DNA of 64,000 nucleotides from positions 1 to 64,000 of the forward strand of contig JAQUTL010000010.1 of NCBI GenBank assembly GCA_028709805.1. Reading direction: 5' to 3'. Of this stretch, positions 8,878 through 17,795 are shown piece by piece; positions within the stretch are counted from its first letter, which is position 1; the number at the start of each line of letters is the position of its first letter. The DNA is from Victivallaceae bacterium. Its GTDB lineage: Bacteria > Verrucomicrobiota > Lentisphaeria > Victivallales > Victivallaceae. Made by a program: the position numbers and the translations under genes. The notes under the pieces are model-generated. The model was not told where the DNA came from and made no database searches. It worked only from the letters and a program-made list of their open reading frames with translations.

Positions 8878-9717
8878 TCAGATTTCCTCTGTTTGTGCGA
8901 GTTCTGCGAGATGTTTTTTTGTAATTTCAGCAACGGTAGCGACGATTTGAGAAATTTCGGCTTCCGAATAAAGGATATCGGGATAATTCTTCTTCTCGCG
9001 CTTTACACGTTCTTCAATCGCGTTGCCGATTGTTTCCGGAAGATCCAGAAACCTTCTTTTTTTCGTTAGGCGGATGCATTCGTCCGCAGTGAGCGGTTCA
9101 CCTTCCTGTTCGTGCGCTTCCTGCAATTCCTTTCTGGTTCTTTCGTATGCTGCATTGATTGTAATTTCATTGTCAGCCAAGGCCCGCTTGGTTTCTTCAC
9201 TGCCCGACTTGGAAATCTTTCGGAGACGTTCCGCCTGACGCTGGGTCGTCTTAAGAATTTCCGCAAGTTTCGCGGCACTTTTCCCCCGGAAATTAGCGCC
9301 GATTGGCGCTATTTTTTCCTCCGCGTTTACTGTATCGTCCTTTTTGGGGCGTCCCCTCTGGAGCAGGTGATCGGCAGCCTCTATGTATCGAAGCATATCG
9401 CCGGGAGTGATGTTCCTCCGTCCGACTTGCTGTCCGACCGCATAATCGAGTGCGGCTGCTGTATCAGGGAATTCCTTGAGAACAATGGGTACTTCGTCAA
9501 TCCCAAGCGTAAGGGCTGCCTGAAGCCGAGTGTGCCCATCCAAAACCACGGGTTCTTCTTTTTTCCAAACGATGATCGGATTTGCATCGTCGAATCCGCT
9601 CTTCCTCATTTGGGAAATGATTTTTTTTAAAACCGATTCCTGAATGGGGAAGATTCTGTCGAACGGAGCCTGCGTTTGAAGAATACCCGGCTGAATCATT
9701 TGTTTTTCGGATATCAC
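8878..9717 (-). CDS. ParB N-terminal domain protein
   Basis: NPIIVWKKEEPVVLDGHTRLQAALTLGI followed by HTH-rich region AAKLAEILKTTQRQAERLRKISKSG. Confidence 0.8.
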   Translation of the reverse strand: MISEKQMIQPGILQTQAPFDRIFPIQESVLKKIISQMRKSGFDDANPIIVWKKEEPVVLDGHTRLQAALTLGIDEVPIVLKEFPDTAAALDYAVGQQVGRRNITPGDMLRYIEAADHLLQRGRPKKDDTVNAEEKIAPIGANFRGKSAAKLAEILKTTQRQAERLRKISKSGSEETKRALADNEITINAAYERTRKELQEAHEQEGEPLTADECIRLTKKRRFLDLPETIGNAIEERVKREKKNYPDILYSEAEISQIVATVAEITKKHLAELAQTEEI

Positions 9718-10136
9718 AAAATCACCTCGACAGTCGTGATTTCAACGTGACGGATCAGTCTCTTGCGATATCGGTCAATGCAGGCGCTGTAGGCTTTCTC
9801 AAGAGCCTTGTCGATTTCTCCGATGGAAAATGAATTCCGGCAGATATTCATGCGGATGGCGTAACGTATCGCCTCATCAACAGTTTCAAAACTGTTTTCA
9901 TAGACGGCAACCATCGCCAATCCGGCCTCCTTTGCGGCGGCAAGCCGTAGATGTCCGTCCAGCACAATGTTATTATGTCCTCTCCAAATAACAATCGGCA
10001 TGGCCGTATCATATCCATGCAAGCGCATATCGGCGGCAATTTGTTCAACGACTCTCTGATCGTGTGGCATGAGTTCACTGAAACGGGAAACGGTATTCAG
10101 TGCCTCGGTCTTTTCCATGTGAAATGCATTATTCAT
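9714..10136 (-). CDS. ParB N-terminal domain protein (short)
   Basis: MPIVIWRGHNNIVLDGHLRLAAAKEAGL; start chosen at MNNAFHM; 4-nt overlap with the next gene. Confidence 0.75.
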   Translation of the reverse strand: MNNAFHMEKTEALNTVSRFSELMPHDQRVVEQIAADMRLHGYDTAMPIVIWRGHNNIVLDGHLRLAAAKEAGLAMVAVYENSFETVDEAIRYAIRMNICRNSFSIGEIDKALEKAYSACIDRYRKRLIRHVEITTVEVIL

Positions 10137-10158
10137 GATGAAATATCCTTGCGAAAAG

Positions 10159-10965
10159 TTAAATGGAATCAATGATGCGGATATCTTCGTAGCCGGTCGG
10201 CCATACGCCGGTCGTGCAGCAGGCGCGGAAGCGTTCCAGTGCCGCCTTGTTGGAAAGTTCGGCAAGGTCAAGCACCTCGTCAGTCAGTTTCCATACTCCG
10301 GCGGAAAATGGCTCGTTTTTCTCGACCGCAATGATGTGAACCGGAACCGTAATTCCCGTCGCCTTGCGGATGACCGACCGGTAGAACGCCAGTTGGTGAA
10401 TGTATCCATAACGGCGGCAATCGGACTCAACCCATTTCAGGCTGTCGCAGGTTTTAAGGTCGACAAGACCGAGCGTCGGATTAAACCAATCCATGCGGAT
10501 CTGGCACGGAACATCGCGGTATTCGGCGCGGATCACGCCTTCCGCTTCACCGTTCGCCAGCAGTTCGGAAGCGACCGGATGGAGCCAGACGCCGGTCTGA
10601 AGTTTCAGGATGAAGTTGTAATCCTTGCCGGAAACGACCTCCCGATCCTGCGTCGCTGCCCATTCGGCAAACGCTTTGGTCTTGGAGCCGTAGGATTCGC
10701 CGGTTCGCGGATTGATCGGACCGTCCGAAACCACATATTCCTTGTCGAAAGCGTTGCGTCCTTCGAGAATCAGGCAGTGCGCGGCGCGGCCCATGATGAA
10801 TGCGGCGGACTCGCTTTCCTCAATTTTTCCAGTGACTTTTTTGCGGTAGAGAGCCGGGGATTCTCGGAAATCGGCCAGCAGGTGGCTCGACATGTATTCT
10901 CCGCTGCGGCTGCGGGCGTGGTATTCGTCCGCCGGTTCGTGGATGATGAACGAGAGATCAGTCAT
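10159..10965 (-). CDS. PD-(D/E)XK exonuclease (DUF3799/RecE-like)
   Basis: ESPALYRKKVTGKIEESESAAFIMGRAAHCLILEG ... CQIRMDWFNPTLGLVDLKTCDS ... YIHQLAFYRSVI. Confidence 0.85.
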   Translation of the reverse strand: MTDLSFIIHEPADEYHARSRSGEYMSSHLLADFRESPALYRKKVTGKIEESESAAFIMGRAAHCLILEGRNAFDKEYVVSDGPINPRTGESYGSKTKAFAEWAATQDREVVSGKDYNFILKLQTGVWLHPVASELLANGEAEGVIRAEYRDVPCQIRMDWFNPTLGLVDLKTCDSLKWVESDCRRYGYIHQLAFYRSVIRKATGITVPVHIIAVEKNEPFSAGVWKLTDEVLDLAELSNKAALERFRACCTTGVWPTGYEDIRIIDSI

Positions 10966-11344
10966 TTTCGGTATTCTCCTTGAGGTTGAAGTAACGGGAA
11001 AAGGCACTAAGAACATAGGGGGGAGTGAAGCCGGTCGCATTGTAACGGCGGATATCGCCGGGATTCAGTTCGAATATTGACGCAATCAGATTCTGGGGAT
11101 AATTGCAATCGTTGGCCGCGACGAAAATAACATCAGCGATGCTGACTTTTTCCTCTCCGAAGCGTTCCGCAATCTTCTCTTTGAGATCGGCGATGGGGTC
11201 GATGCTGTCGACATCGTAGATTTCTTCATGCTCAATCAATTCGAGGAGTCCATGAAGATTGAACATCACATCGTAATTATTGTCGAGGTAGCGCTTTATG
11301 ACGGATACCGCCGCCATAACAATTTTTTTCTGTTTGTCTGTCAT
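10958..11344 (-). CDS. Hypothetical phage protein (128 aa)
   Basis: Operon-like overlap with upstream exonuclease gene. Confidence 0.5.
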   Translation of the reverse strand: MTDKQKKIVMAAVSVIKRYLDNNYDVMFNLHGLLELIEHEEIYDVDSIDPIADLKEKIAERFGEEKVSIADVIFVAANDCNYPQNLIASIFELNPGDIRRYNATGFTPPYVLSAFSRYFNLKENTEND

Positions 11345-11430
11345 TGTTTTTTCCTTTCAAGTTGGTGGTTGTTCAACACCGGGTATATCACCAAAAAAAA
11401 TCTCTTTGGACGAAGAAAATCCGAAGAAAA

Positions 11431-12045
11431 TCAAAAAAAGTTTTTGAAGGCCGCACGGATGTGGCGCAGGTACGCGTATTGAAAAGTGGAATAGCTGATT
11501 CCAAGCCTTTTCGCGACATGACGCAAGGAGTCGCCGCTCTTGATCATCAGCGCGGCCTCTCTGATATGCGGGGGAAGCGCTTCGATGACAGTATTGATGT
11601 CTTGTGCCAGCATGGCGTTTTCAACATCATTCACCGAGTGCTTGGCGAGAGATGTTTCATCCGACTGGGAAATGCAGGCGATTTCGTCCGAAGCCCCGAA
11701 TTCATGAATCGGAGCGGCGTATGCGAGTGTAAGCCCTGTTTCAGAAAAGAAATCCCGTCTTGCCTTGTTGAGACCGGAACGGATCGCCATACGGCAATAT
11801 GTCTGAAGCGAGGAACGATTGGGGTCATAACGCCGGATTTGCGTCCAGAGATGAACGAGGACTTCCTGCCGGATATCATCCTCGTGACCGGAAAGAACGG
11901 GATACTTGCGAACGCAGTTGTCAATCATGCAGACAAGGGATTCCCGGACATACGGCATAGCGTAAACTTCTTCGAATGTCGGGATTTGTTTGGTGTTTTC
12001 GGCGGCTTCCGCATTGCGGACGGACTGTTTTTCGATTTGGGTCAT
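11431..12045 (-). CDS. RNA polymerase sigma-70/ECF-like factor
   Basis: HEDDIRQEVLVHLWTQIRRYDPNRSSLQTYCRMAIRSGLNKARRD (sigma2) and GDSLRHVAKRLGISYSTFQYAYLRHIRAAF (sigma4 HTH). Confidence 0.75.
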   Translation of the reverse strand: MTQIEKQSVRNAEAAENTKQIPTFEEVYAMPYVRESLVCMIDNCVRKYPVLSGHEDDIRQEVLVHLWTQIRRYDPNRSSLQTYCRMAIRSGLNKARRDFFSETGLTLAYAAPIHEFGASDEIACISQSDETSLAKHSVNDVENAMLAQDINTVIEALPPHIREAALMIKSGDSLRHVAKRLGISYSTFQYAYLRHIRAAFKNFF

Positions 12046-12089
12046 TTCGACTGCTCCTGTTGGTTTGGAGCGGTCGGGATGCCGTCAAA

Positions 12090-12152
12090 AAAAATGGAGG
12101 TGGTCGGGTTGCGCCATTATTCTGGCGGCATTCCCGACCACCTCCGTTTTTC
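12090..12152 (-). terminator. Strong (possibly bidirectional) stem-loop terminator
   Basis: 13-bp perfect arms GGAGGTGGTCGGG (12096-12108) / CCCGACCACCTCC (12133-12145), flanked by A8 on the left and GTTTTTC on the right. Confidence 0.8.
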
Positions 12153-12207
12153 GGTTGTATGGTCAGCTAAATACCTGTATGGGAAAAGATGCGGGCGATC
12201 AGCCCGG

Positions 12208-12534
12208 TTAGATTGATGTCACGTCCTCCTCGATTTCCAACGAAACGGGTAGTCCCGCCTGAATTTGGATTTCCCGGATAACGCCATTATCGGCGGTCCG
12301 GACAATGGTCAGGAACTCCTCTTGCTTTTCGGAAAGGAAAAAATCCCCGTCGGGACGGCTGTTCCTGCGCTGGATGTTGACTGCGCCGATTTTTCTGGAA
12401 CGGACTTTCCTGCTGTGCGTCGTTGCCACGGCGTGTCCGTCTTGAATGGAAAGATTTACGAGGCGACCGTAATCAATCGCCCGCATGAGGGTGAAGAGCT
12501 TTTGCTCTCTTTCGTCAAGCTGTCTGAACTGCAT
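12208..12534 (-). CDS. Hypothetical protein (108 aa)
   Basis: Uninterrupted minus ORF MQFRQLDEREQKLFTLMRAIDYGRLVNLSIQDG... Confidence 0.5.
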   Translation of the reverse strand: MQFRQLDEREQKLFTLMRAIDYGRLVNLSIQDGHAVATTHSRKVRSRKIGAVNIQRRNSRPDGDFFLSEKQEEFLTIVRTADNGVIREIQIQAGLPVSLEIEEDVTSI

Positions 12535-12683
12535 TTTTTACTCCGTATCGTTGTTTCTTGTTACGGAGATAATTTACCTTGAATGCAAGATGAAATAAAT
12601 GAAGGGCCGTGGAGGGCCAGCGAAGAGGCCGTAATTATTTGAGCAACGTTTGTGCGTGATAAAAAAAGTTGCACGGACCGCGC

Positions 12684-12725
12684 AAAAGAGCCGTGGAAGT
12701 GCCAATGGCTCTTCACGGCTCTTTA
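12684..12725. repeat. Imperfect hairpin in the WYL 3' intergenic region
   Basis: AAAGAGCCGTGGAAG / CTTCACGGCTCTTT with one bulge. Confidence 0.7.
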
Positions 12726-12853
12726 CTTTTTCGCGTCCCTGCTATCGCAATATGTTAACCATCAATGTGATAGCTTATAAAACGCTATGGCTCTTTGTAT
12801 TTTTAATAGTAGTGTAAATAATTGATTGACAGGAAGTTATTAACGGCTCTTCA

Positions 12854-13876
12854 CTATTTGATTTTTACCAGAAGAGCCTCGGTTTTTTCCCGAACCGCGT
12901 CCACAATGCACTGAGGAGACAACGGCACGGCATCGCCGCCCTGGGACAAAATCCACGGGACGACAACTTCGCTTGGAACTTCCGGAATGGTGAACAGCCA
13001 CGATTTTCCGTCAGGTTCCAATTCAATTTTCTGTTCCGAATGCATCAGCGTCGGCATGGCAAATTTTTTTGCCGTTCCGGTCAGACGGATTCGCACGTCT
13101 GGAATCTTGGGATAACTTACAACCTTATCCCGCGTAACCGAGGCAATGATTTTCATATCAGGCTCGAATGTGCTGTCAAGCATCTCAATTTTCAGAATAC
13201 GGCTGATGACAAATGTCCGGGGGCCATCCTTCAGATGACAATAGGCTTTTATTCGCCACTCTTTTTCAAATAGGAAAAGAACATGCGGATCAATCACGCG
13301 CTCGGATATTGGTTTCCCGTTTTGCTGGTCATATGTTATCCTCAGGCTGCGGTGAAGCTGCCATGCGTCAAATACAACGGGGAAAATATGGGAGATGTCC
13401 ACGGAACTGGATTCGGCAAAAACAATCAGGGAATTCATCAGCGTTGTGTCCAGAAAATCCGGATTGTTGCCTTTGAGAATTTCATCGACGGCCACCTTTA
13501 CCCGTTCACGAAGCGGATTCGGGAAAACGTCTTCCGCGATCTTTGCTCCGACTACGAGAGCCAGCATCGCCGATTCGGAAAGGTCGGTGGGGCAGTTAAA
13601 ATCCCAGCCGTGGTGTTTCAGATAATAACCAGGCACACTCCGGTCATAGGCGAGCGGACATTTAAAATCGTTTTTCAGCGTGTCAATGTCCCGGAATACA
13701 GTGCGGAGACTGTATTTGTCCCGTTTGGTCACGCCGTCAATGTGTTCCAGATTATAATATTCCCGCAAAAGAGACTGCGGTGTCGGATGCGCATTCTTCT
13801 GAAGAAGCGCGGCGATGCGAGCCAGCCGGTGAAGCTGGATTCTCGACATCTTCGATTTGTCTTGTGTCGGTTTCAT
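12854..13876 (-). CDS. WYL-domain transcriptional regulator
   Basis: N-terminal HTH (RIQLHRLARIAALLQKNAHPTPQSLLREYYN), WYL-like core (SLRITYDQQNGKPISERVIDPHVLFLFEKEWRIKAYCHLKDGPRTFVISRILKIEMLDSTF), C-terminal WCX-like region. Confidence 0.9.
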   Translation of the reverse strand: MKPTQDKSKMSRIQLHRLARIAALLQKNAHPTPQSLLREYYNLEHIDGVTKRDKYSLRTVFRDIDTLKNDFKCPLAYDRSVPGYYLKHHGWDFNCPTDLSESAMLALVVGAKIAEDVFPNPLRERVKVAVDEILKGNNPDFLDTTLMNSLIVFAESSSVDISHIFPVVFDAWQLHRSLRITYDQQNGKPISERVIDPHVLFLFEKEWRIKAYCHLKDGPRTFVISRILKIEMLDSTFEPDMKIIASVTRDKVVSYPKIPDVRIRLTGTAKKFAMPTLMHSEQKIELEPDGKSWLFTIPEVPSEVVVPWILSQGGDAVPLSPQCIVDAVREKTEALLVKIK

Positions 13877-13908
13877 ATTTTTTCGTTTTTTTTCGGGGCT
13901 TGCATTTC

Positions 13909-13927
13909 ACTGACATTATTTGTCAGT
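13909..13927. promoter_or_regulatory. Palindromic candidate operator in the divergent WYL/operon promoter
   Basis: ACTGACA-TTATT-TGTCAGT (7-bp perfect arms); overlaps a -35-like TGACAT with TATACA 18 bp downstream (13935-13940). Confidence 0.7.
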
Positions 13928-14019
13928 CATAGGGTATACATTATCCCCGTAACAACGAAAAATCAAGTTGCGTTATGAAAATGACGCGGAACAAAAAATC
14001 CTAAACAGAGGAAACAAAC

Positions 14020-15888
14020 ATGACGATTGCATCGCATCGCCTGAAAGAACTCCGCATTGTCGGCGGATTCCTTGATGGCTTCGCTTACACTTTCTCCGAC
14101 AAACTGAATTGTATCATTGGCGCACGCGGAACCGGAAAAACCACGGTTCTTGAATTTATCCGCTATGGTTTGAATGCTATGCCGCCAAGCCAGAAAGCGC
14201 AAAAACGCATTGCCTCTCTCGTCGAAAGCAATCTGAATGGCGGGCGTATTGAAATCACCATTGAGACGGCGGACGGCATCACCTACATCATCAGCAGAAA
14301 TGCTGGAGAACAGCCGATGGTGCTGAATGCCGACCGTTCCGCGACAGGGATGACTTTCACGCCCAATCTTTTCCCGCTCGATATTTTCAGTCAGAACGAG
14401 GTTGAGGAAATCGCCGGACAGAGCGCTTATCAGATGGCGTTGCTGGAATCGTTCAGTCGCGGCGAACTCCGCGAAATGGATGCGCAGATCAGCCAGACGC
14501 AAAAATCACTGGAAGCCAACGCCGCAAATCTTGTTCCGCTTCGAGAAAAAGAAGTTCAGCTGACGGAAGCATTGAATCTTTTGCCCGGTCTTCAGAAGCA
14601 ATTGAATGATTTCGCAGCGGATTCCACTCCGGACGCGAAGATTCTGAATGTTGCCCACGAGCAGAAAAGCATTCGGAATATGGAACTCCAATTCACAAAC
14701 TCAATCGGTGAAATTTATCAGAAAATCGCCGGACGGGTTCGCGGGTTGAAAAATGCCGTTGCGGATGAACTCCAATGGTGCGGAACGGACGAAATGGGTA
14801 ATGGCGTAAATTACGAGCTGATGCGTCAGATTTATGCGGAGGTCGCCGCGAACAACGACATTCTCAACGATGCCCTCGCATCGTTCGTCGCTTCGCTAAA
14901 TTCCAGCTATCATCGCTTCGGTGAAATGAAAAAACAAATGACGATGCTTCACCAGCAACAGGAACTCCAGTATCGGACGCTGGTCGAAAAAGGGAAAGAG
15001 GAGCAGGCACGGTCCGCTGAACGCCGCAAGGTTGCCGACGAGCATACTCGCCTTCTGGCTTCTCAAAGTGAACTGGGAGAAGTTCGTCGCAAAATCACTG
15101 CGCTGATGAGCGAGCGGAACACCATGCTTCATGATTTGTCCGTTTTGCGCGACCGGCGTTTCCAGGTGCGTGATGGAATTGCCCAAAGGATAAACGACAC
15201 TCTTGCACCGCATATTCGCGTCACGCTCACACAGTTTGGCGGAGTCGAGCCATATTTCGATTTGCTGGTAAACGCTCTGAAGGGTACGGCCATGCTCTAC
15301 CGTCAGGTCGCCGGAACAATTACCCAGCGCATTGAGCCGCCAAAACTGGCGGAAATGATTCGGGACAACGACCAGAAGCGCATTATGGAAGAATCAGGTG
15401 TCAATCAGAACCAAGCGAAAATTCTGGTCACGGAATTGAACAATATTCCCTTCCTGTCGGCGCTTGAAATCGTCGAGCTCCCGGATACGACGAAAATCGA
15501 GTTACGGGATCATCAGGAATACAAGCCGACCGAAACTCTTTCCACCGGACAAAAGTGTAACGCCATTTTGCCGATCCTGCTTTTGGACAGCGACCGCCCG
15601 CTTCTGATCGACCAGCCGGAGGACAATTTGGATAACGAATTTGTTCACGATACCATCGTTGACAGCGTATCGCGGGTCAAGATGAAACGGCAGATGGTTT
15701 TTGTGACCCATAATCCGAATATTCCCGTACTCGCAGAAGCAGAGAAAATCCTTGTCATGGAATCCGATGGTTGCGCCGGACATATCCGCAGATCCGGAAC
15801 GGTGGATGACTGCAAGGAGAATATTGTCAATATTCTGGAAGGCGGCGAAGAGGCTTTCAAAAAGCGTAAAATGCGTTATGCATATTGA
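14020..15888 (+). CDS. SMC/RecF-like AAA ATPase with coiled-coil
   Basis: CIIGARGTGKTTVLEF (Walker A), central coiled coil, TLSTGQKCNAILPILLL (ABC signature), PLLIDQPEDNLDNEFV (Walker B), FVTHNPNIPVLAEAE. Confidence 0.92.
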   Translation: MTIASHRLKELRIVGGFLDGFAYTFSDKLNCIIGARGTGKTTVLEFIRYGLNAMPPSQKAQKRIASLVESNLNGGRIEITIETADGITYIISRNAGEQPMVLNADRSATGMTFTPNLFPLDIFSQNEVEEIAGQSAYQMALLESFSRGELREMDAQISQTQKSLEANAANLVPLREKEVQLTEALNLLPGLQKQLNDFAADSTPDAKILNVAHEQKSIRNMELQFTNSIGEIYQKIAGRVRGLKNAVADELQWCGTDEMGNGVNYELMRQIYAEVAANNDILNDALASFVASLNSSYHRFGEMKKQMTMLHQQQELQYRTLVEKGKEEQARSAERRKVADEHTRLLASQSELGEVRRKITALMSERNTMLHDLSVLRDRRFQVRDGIAQRINDTLAPHIRVTLTQFGGVEPYFDLLVNALKGTAMLYRQVAGTITQRIEPPKLAEMIRDNDQKRIMEESGVNQNQAKILVTELNNIPFLSALEIVELPDTTKIELRDHQEYKPTETLSTGQKCNAILPILLLDSDRPLLIDQPEDNLDNEFVHDTIVDSVSRVKMKRQMVFVTHNPNIPVLAEAEKILVMESDGCAGHIRRSGTVDDCKENIVNILEGGEEAFKKRKMRYAY

Positions 15889-17023
15889 GGCAAAAATGAT
15901 GGAAGACCTTTTCGCAAAAGAAGAAATCGCCGAGCAGGCTCCATGGATCGTCCGTAAAAACGAGGTTCTGAAAATCAAAGAATACCTTGCGGAACATTAT
16001 GGCGATGCCGGTGCGACAAAACGGCTTGCAAAATTTCTTGACGATGAAAAATGGGAAATCCGCAGCGAGGTGGCACTCGCCATGGTGTCCGTCGGTGAAG
16101 ACGCGCTCCCCATGTTCGAACCACTGCTTTCCGATGCGAATCTTTATGTCAAATCCAAGGCGCGATTCGCCATGGAACGCCGGGAAAATTTTGCAAAGAT
16201 AAAGGTGCAGCAGGAAAAGCGTGAATCACGGCTTTTTACGAACATTGAGAAACTTCGTAAAAACTTCGGCCCGGAAGCCGCTAAACTCGCCCGCGAAGAC
16301 ATTGAGAATGCGTATGAATTGACGGTCGGTTATGCCGCACATGATATTCGCGGCATTTTGTCGCCTATCGCCGATTATCTGGAAGTCATGAACCGGCTGG
16401 CGTCAAACGAATTGACATCAAGCAGCTTGGTCAGATTTAACCAGGCGAAGCAGTTTATCGATGTGCGCCTTGACATGCTGTTCCGCATGATAAACGATAT
16501 GCAGAACCTTGCCCGGAAAACGCCCGTCGAACGGGTGCATGAAAACCTTCGCGATCTGCTGACGAATGCGGTCAACGAAGTCAAAAATATTTTCAGCGGG
16601 AAAATGCGCGATATCAGCAGGGTTTCGTTCATCACGGACGATATCCCTATAGACCTTGCCGTTCCTGTGGCTAATCTTCCCATCACTCTTGCCTTTGTCA
16701 ATTTGATGAAAAACGCGGTGGAATCATACATGTCCAAACCGGATTTGGCACGGGAAGGAAGTGTCGAAATCAGCGCAAGGGAAGTCTGTTCCGGAGTAGA
16801 GGTGGTCATCCGTGATCACGGCATGGGACTTTCGGAATCGGAACTTAAAAGAATTCGGTTGTTTTTGCCGCGAAGCACATCGAAAAAGAAATCCGGGTCA
16901 GGTCTCGGCATGGCTATCGCGTATGCCAAGATTAAAGACCATGGCGGCACTCTGTCTATTGAATCTGATGGCGCAAACAAAGGCGTGACCGCCACTGTGT
17001 TTTTGCCGTATAAGGAGAACTGA
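15878..17023 (+). CDS. Soluble histidine kinase with N-terminal HEAT-like repeats
   Basis: KRLAKFLDDEKWEIRSEVALAMVSVGEDALPMFEPLLSDANLYVKSKARFAME (HEAT); GYAAHDIRGILSPIADYLEVM (H-box); NLMKNAVESY (N-box); DHGMGLSESEL and SGSGLGMAIAYAKIKDHGG (G-boxes). Start at MHIEAKMMED overlaps the ATPase stop. Confidence 0.88.
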   Translation: MHIEAKMMEDLFAKEEIAEQAPWIVRKNEVLKIKEYLAEHYGDAGATKRLAKFLDDEKWEIRSEVALAMVSVGEDALPMFEPLLSDANLYVKSKARFAMERRENFAKIKVQQEKRESRLFTNIEKLRKNFGPEAAKLAREDIENAYELTVGYAAHDIRGILSPIADYLEVMNRLASNELTSSSLVRFNQAKQFIDVRLDMLFRMINDMQNLARKTPVERVHENLRDLLTNAVNEVKNIFSGKMRDISRVSFITDDIPIDLAVPVANLPITLAFVNLMKNAVESYMSKPDLAREGSVEISAREVCSGVEVVIRDHGMGLSESELKRIRLFLPRSTSKKKSGSGLGMAIAYAKIKDHGGTLSIESDGANKGVTATVFLPYKEN

Positions 17024-17026
17024 TTT

Positions 17027-17794
17027 ATGGAATGCAAAGCGCTTGTTATTGATGACGATGATGGTATCTGCGTAGCCGTCGCCGCACGGCTTGATCTGTT
17101 GGAACACAAATGCGATTGTGCTCATTCCGTGAAAGAGGCCAAAGAGCTTCTCCGGATGAACAAATACAACTATATCATTCTGGACATGGAGATCCCGCTG
17201 GATTTCGGAAAAACGCCGGAACTCAGTATCGGAGCAAATTTTCTGAAAGTTCTGCGTGCCAGTTTTTCCAGGGAGGAAATGCCGATTCTTATCATTACCG
17301 CGCACTCGGAACGGCAAAGCCGCCTTGCGTCGAATGTAATATTCAATGGCGCGACAGACTTTATTTTGAAACCATTGGAAACAGAGGGAGAACATACGTT
17401 GGAAACATCAATTGCCAGATTTGTCGGCATAGGTGATCAAATAATAACGGGAAACGAGGAACAGGAAGACTGGCTCTCCCGTACCCCGAAGGGCGGGATG
17501 ATGTCGTGGAAAACAATTGCCAAGGACGGACATGTCCGCGAATATCTTCTTGGTGCCAGCTCCATGCGGTGCAGCCTACTTGACTGCATCTTTTTCCTCC
17601 ATAAGAAAAGTCCTGTTATTTGCCATCAGGACATTATGGATAAAGTCGGATGGAAATCTAAAGCTTATTATGCGAAAGAGGGCGGGGCTCCTCGCGGACC
17701 GTTGAAAGGACATGTCGCGGCTTTAAGGAAAATGCTTGGTATGAATATCGCGTATATTGAGCATGGAATCAAGGTAACCAGACCGGAGGATTGA
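17027..17794 (+). CDS. Response regulator, receiver plus C-terminal wHTH-like domain
   Basis: ALVIDDDDGICVAVAARL, YIILDMEIP (phospho-Asp), LIITAHSE, DFILKPLE; C-terminal GPLKGHVAALRKMLGMNIAYIEHGIKVTRP is winged-helix-like. Confidence 0.85.
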   Translation: MECKALVIDDDDGICVAVAARLDLLEHKCDCAHSVKEAKELLRMNKYNYIILDMEIPLDFGKTPELSIGANFLKVLRASFSREEMPILIITAHSERQSRLASNVIFNGATDFILKPLETEGEHTLETSIARFVGIGDQIITGNEEQEDWLSRTPKGGMMSWKTIAKDGHVREYLLGASSMRCSLLDCIFFLHKKSPVICHQDIMDKVGWKSKAYYAKEGGAPRGPLKGHVAALRKMLGMNIAYIEHGIKVTRPED

Positions 17795-17795
17795 C

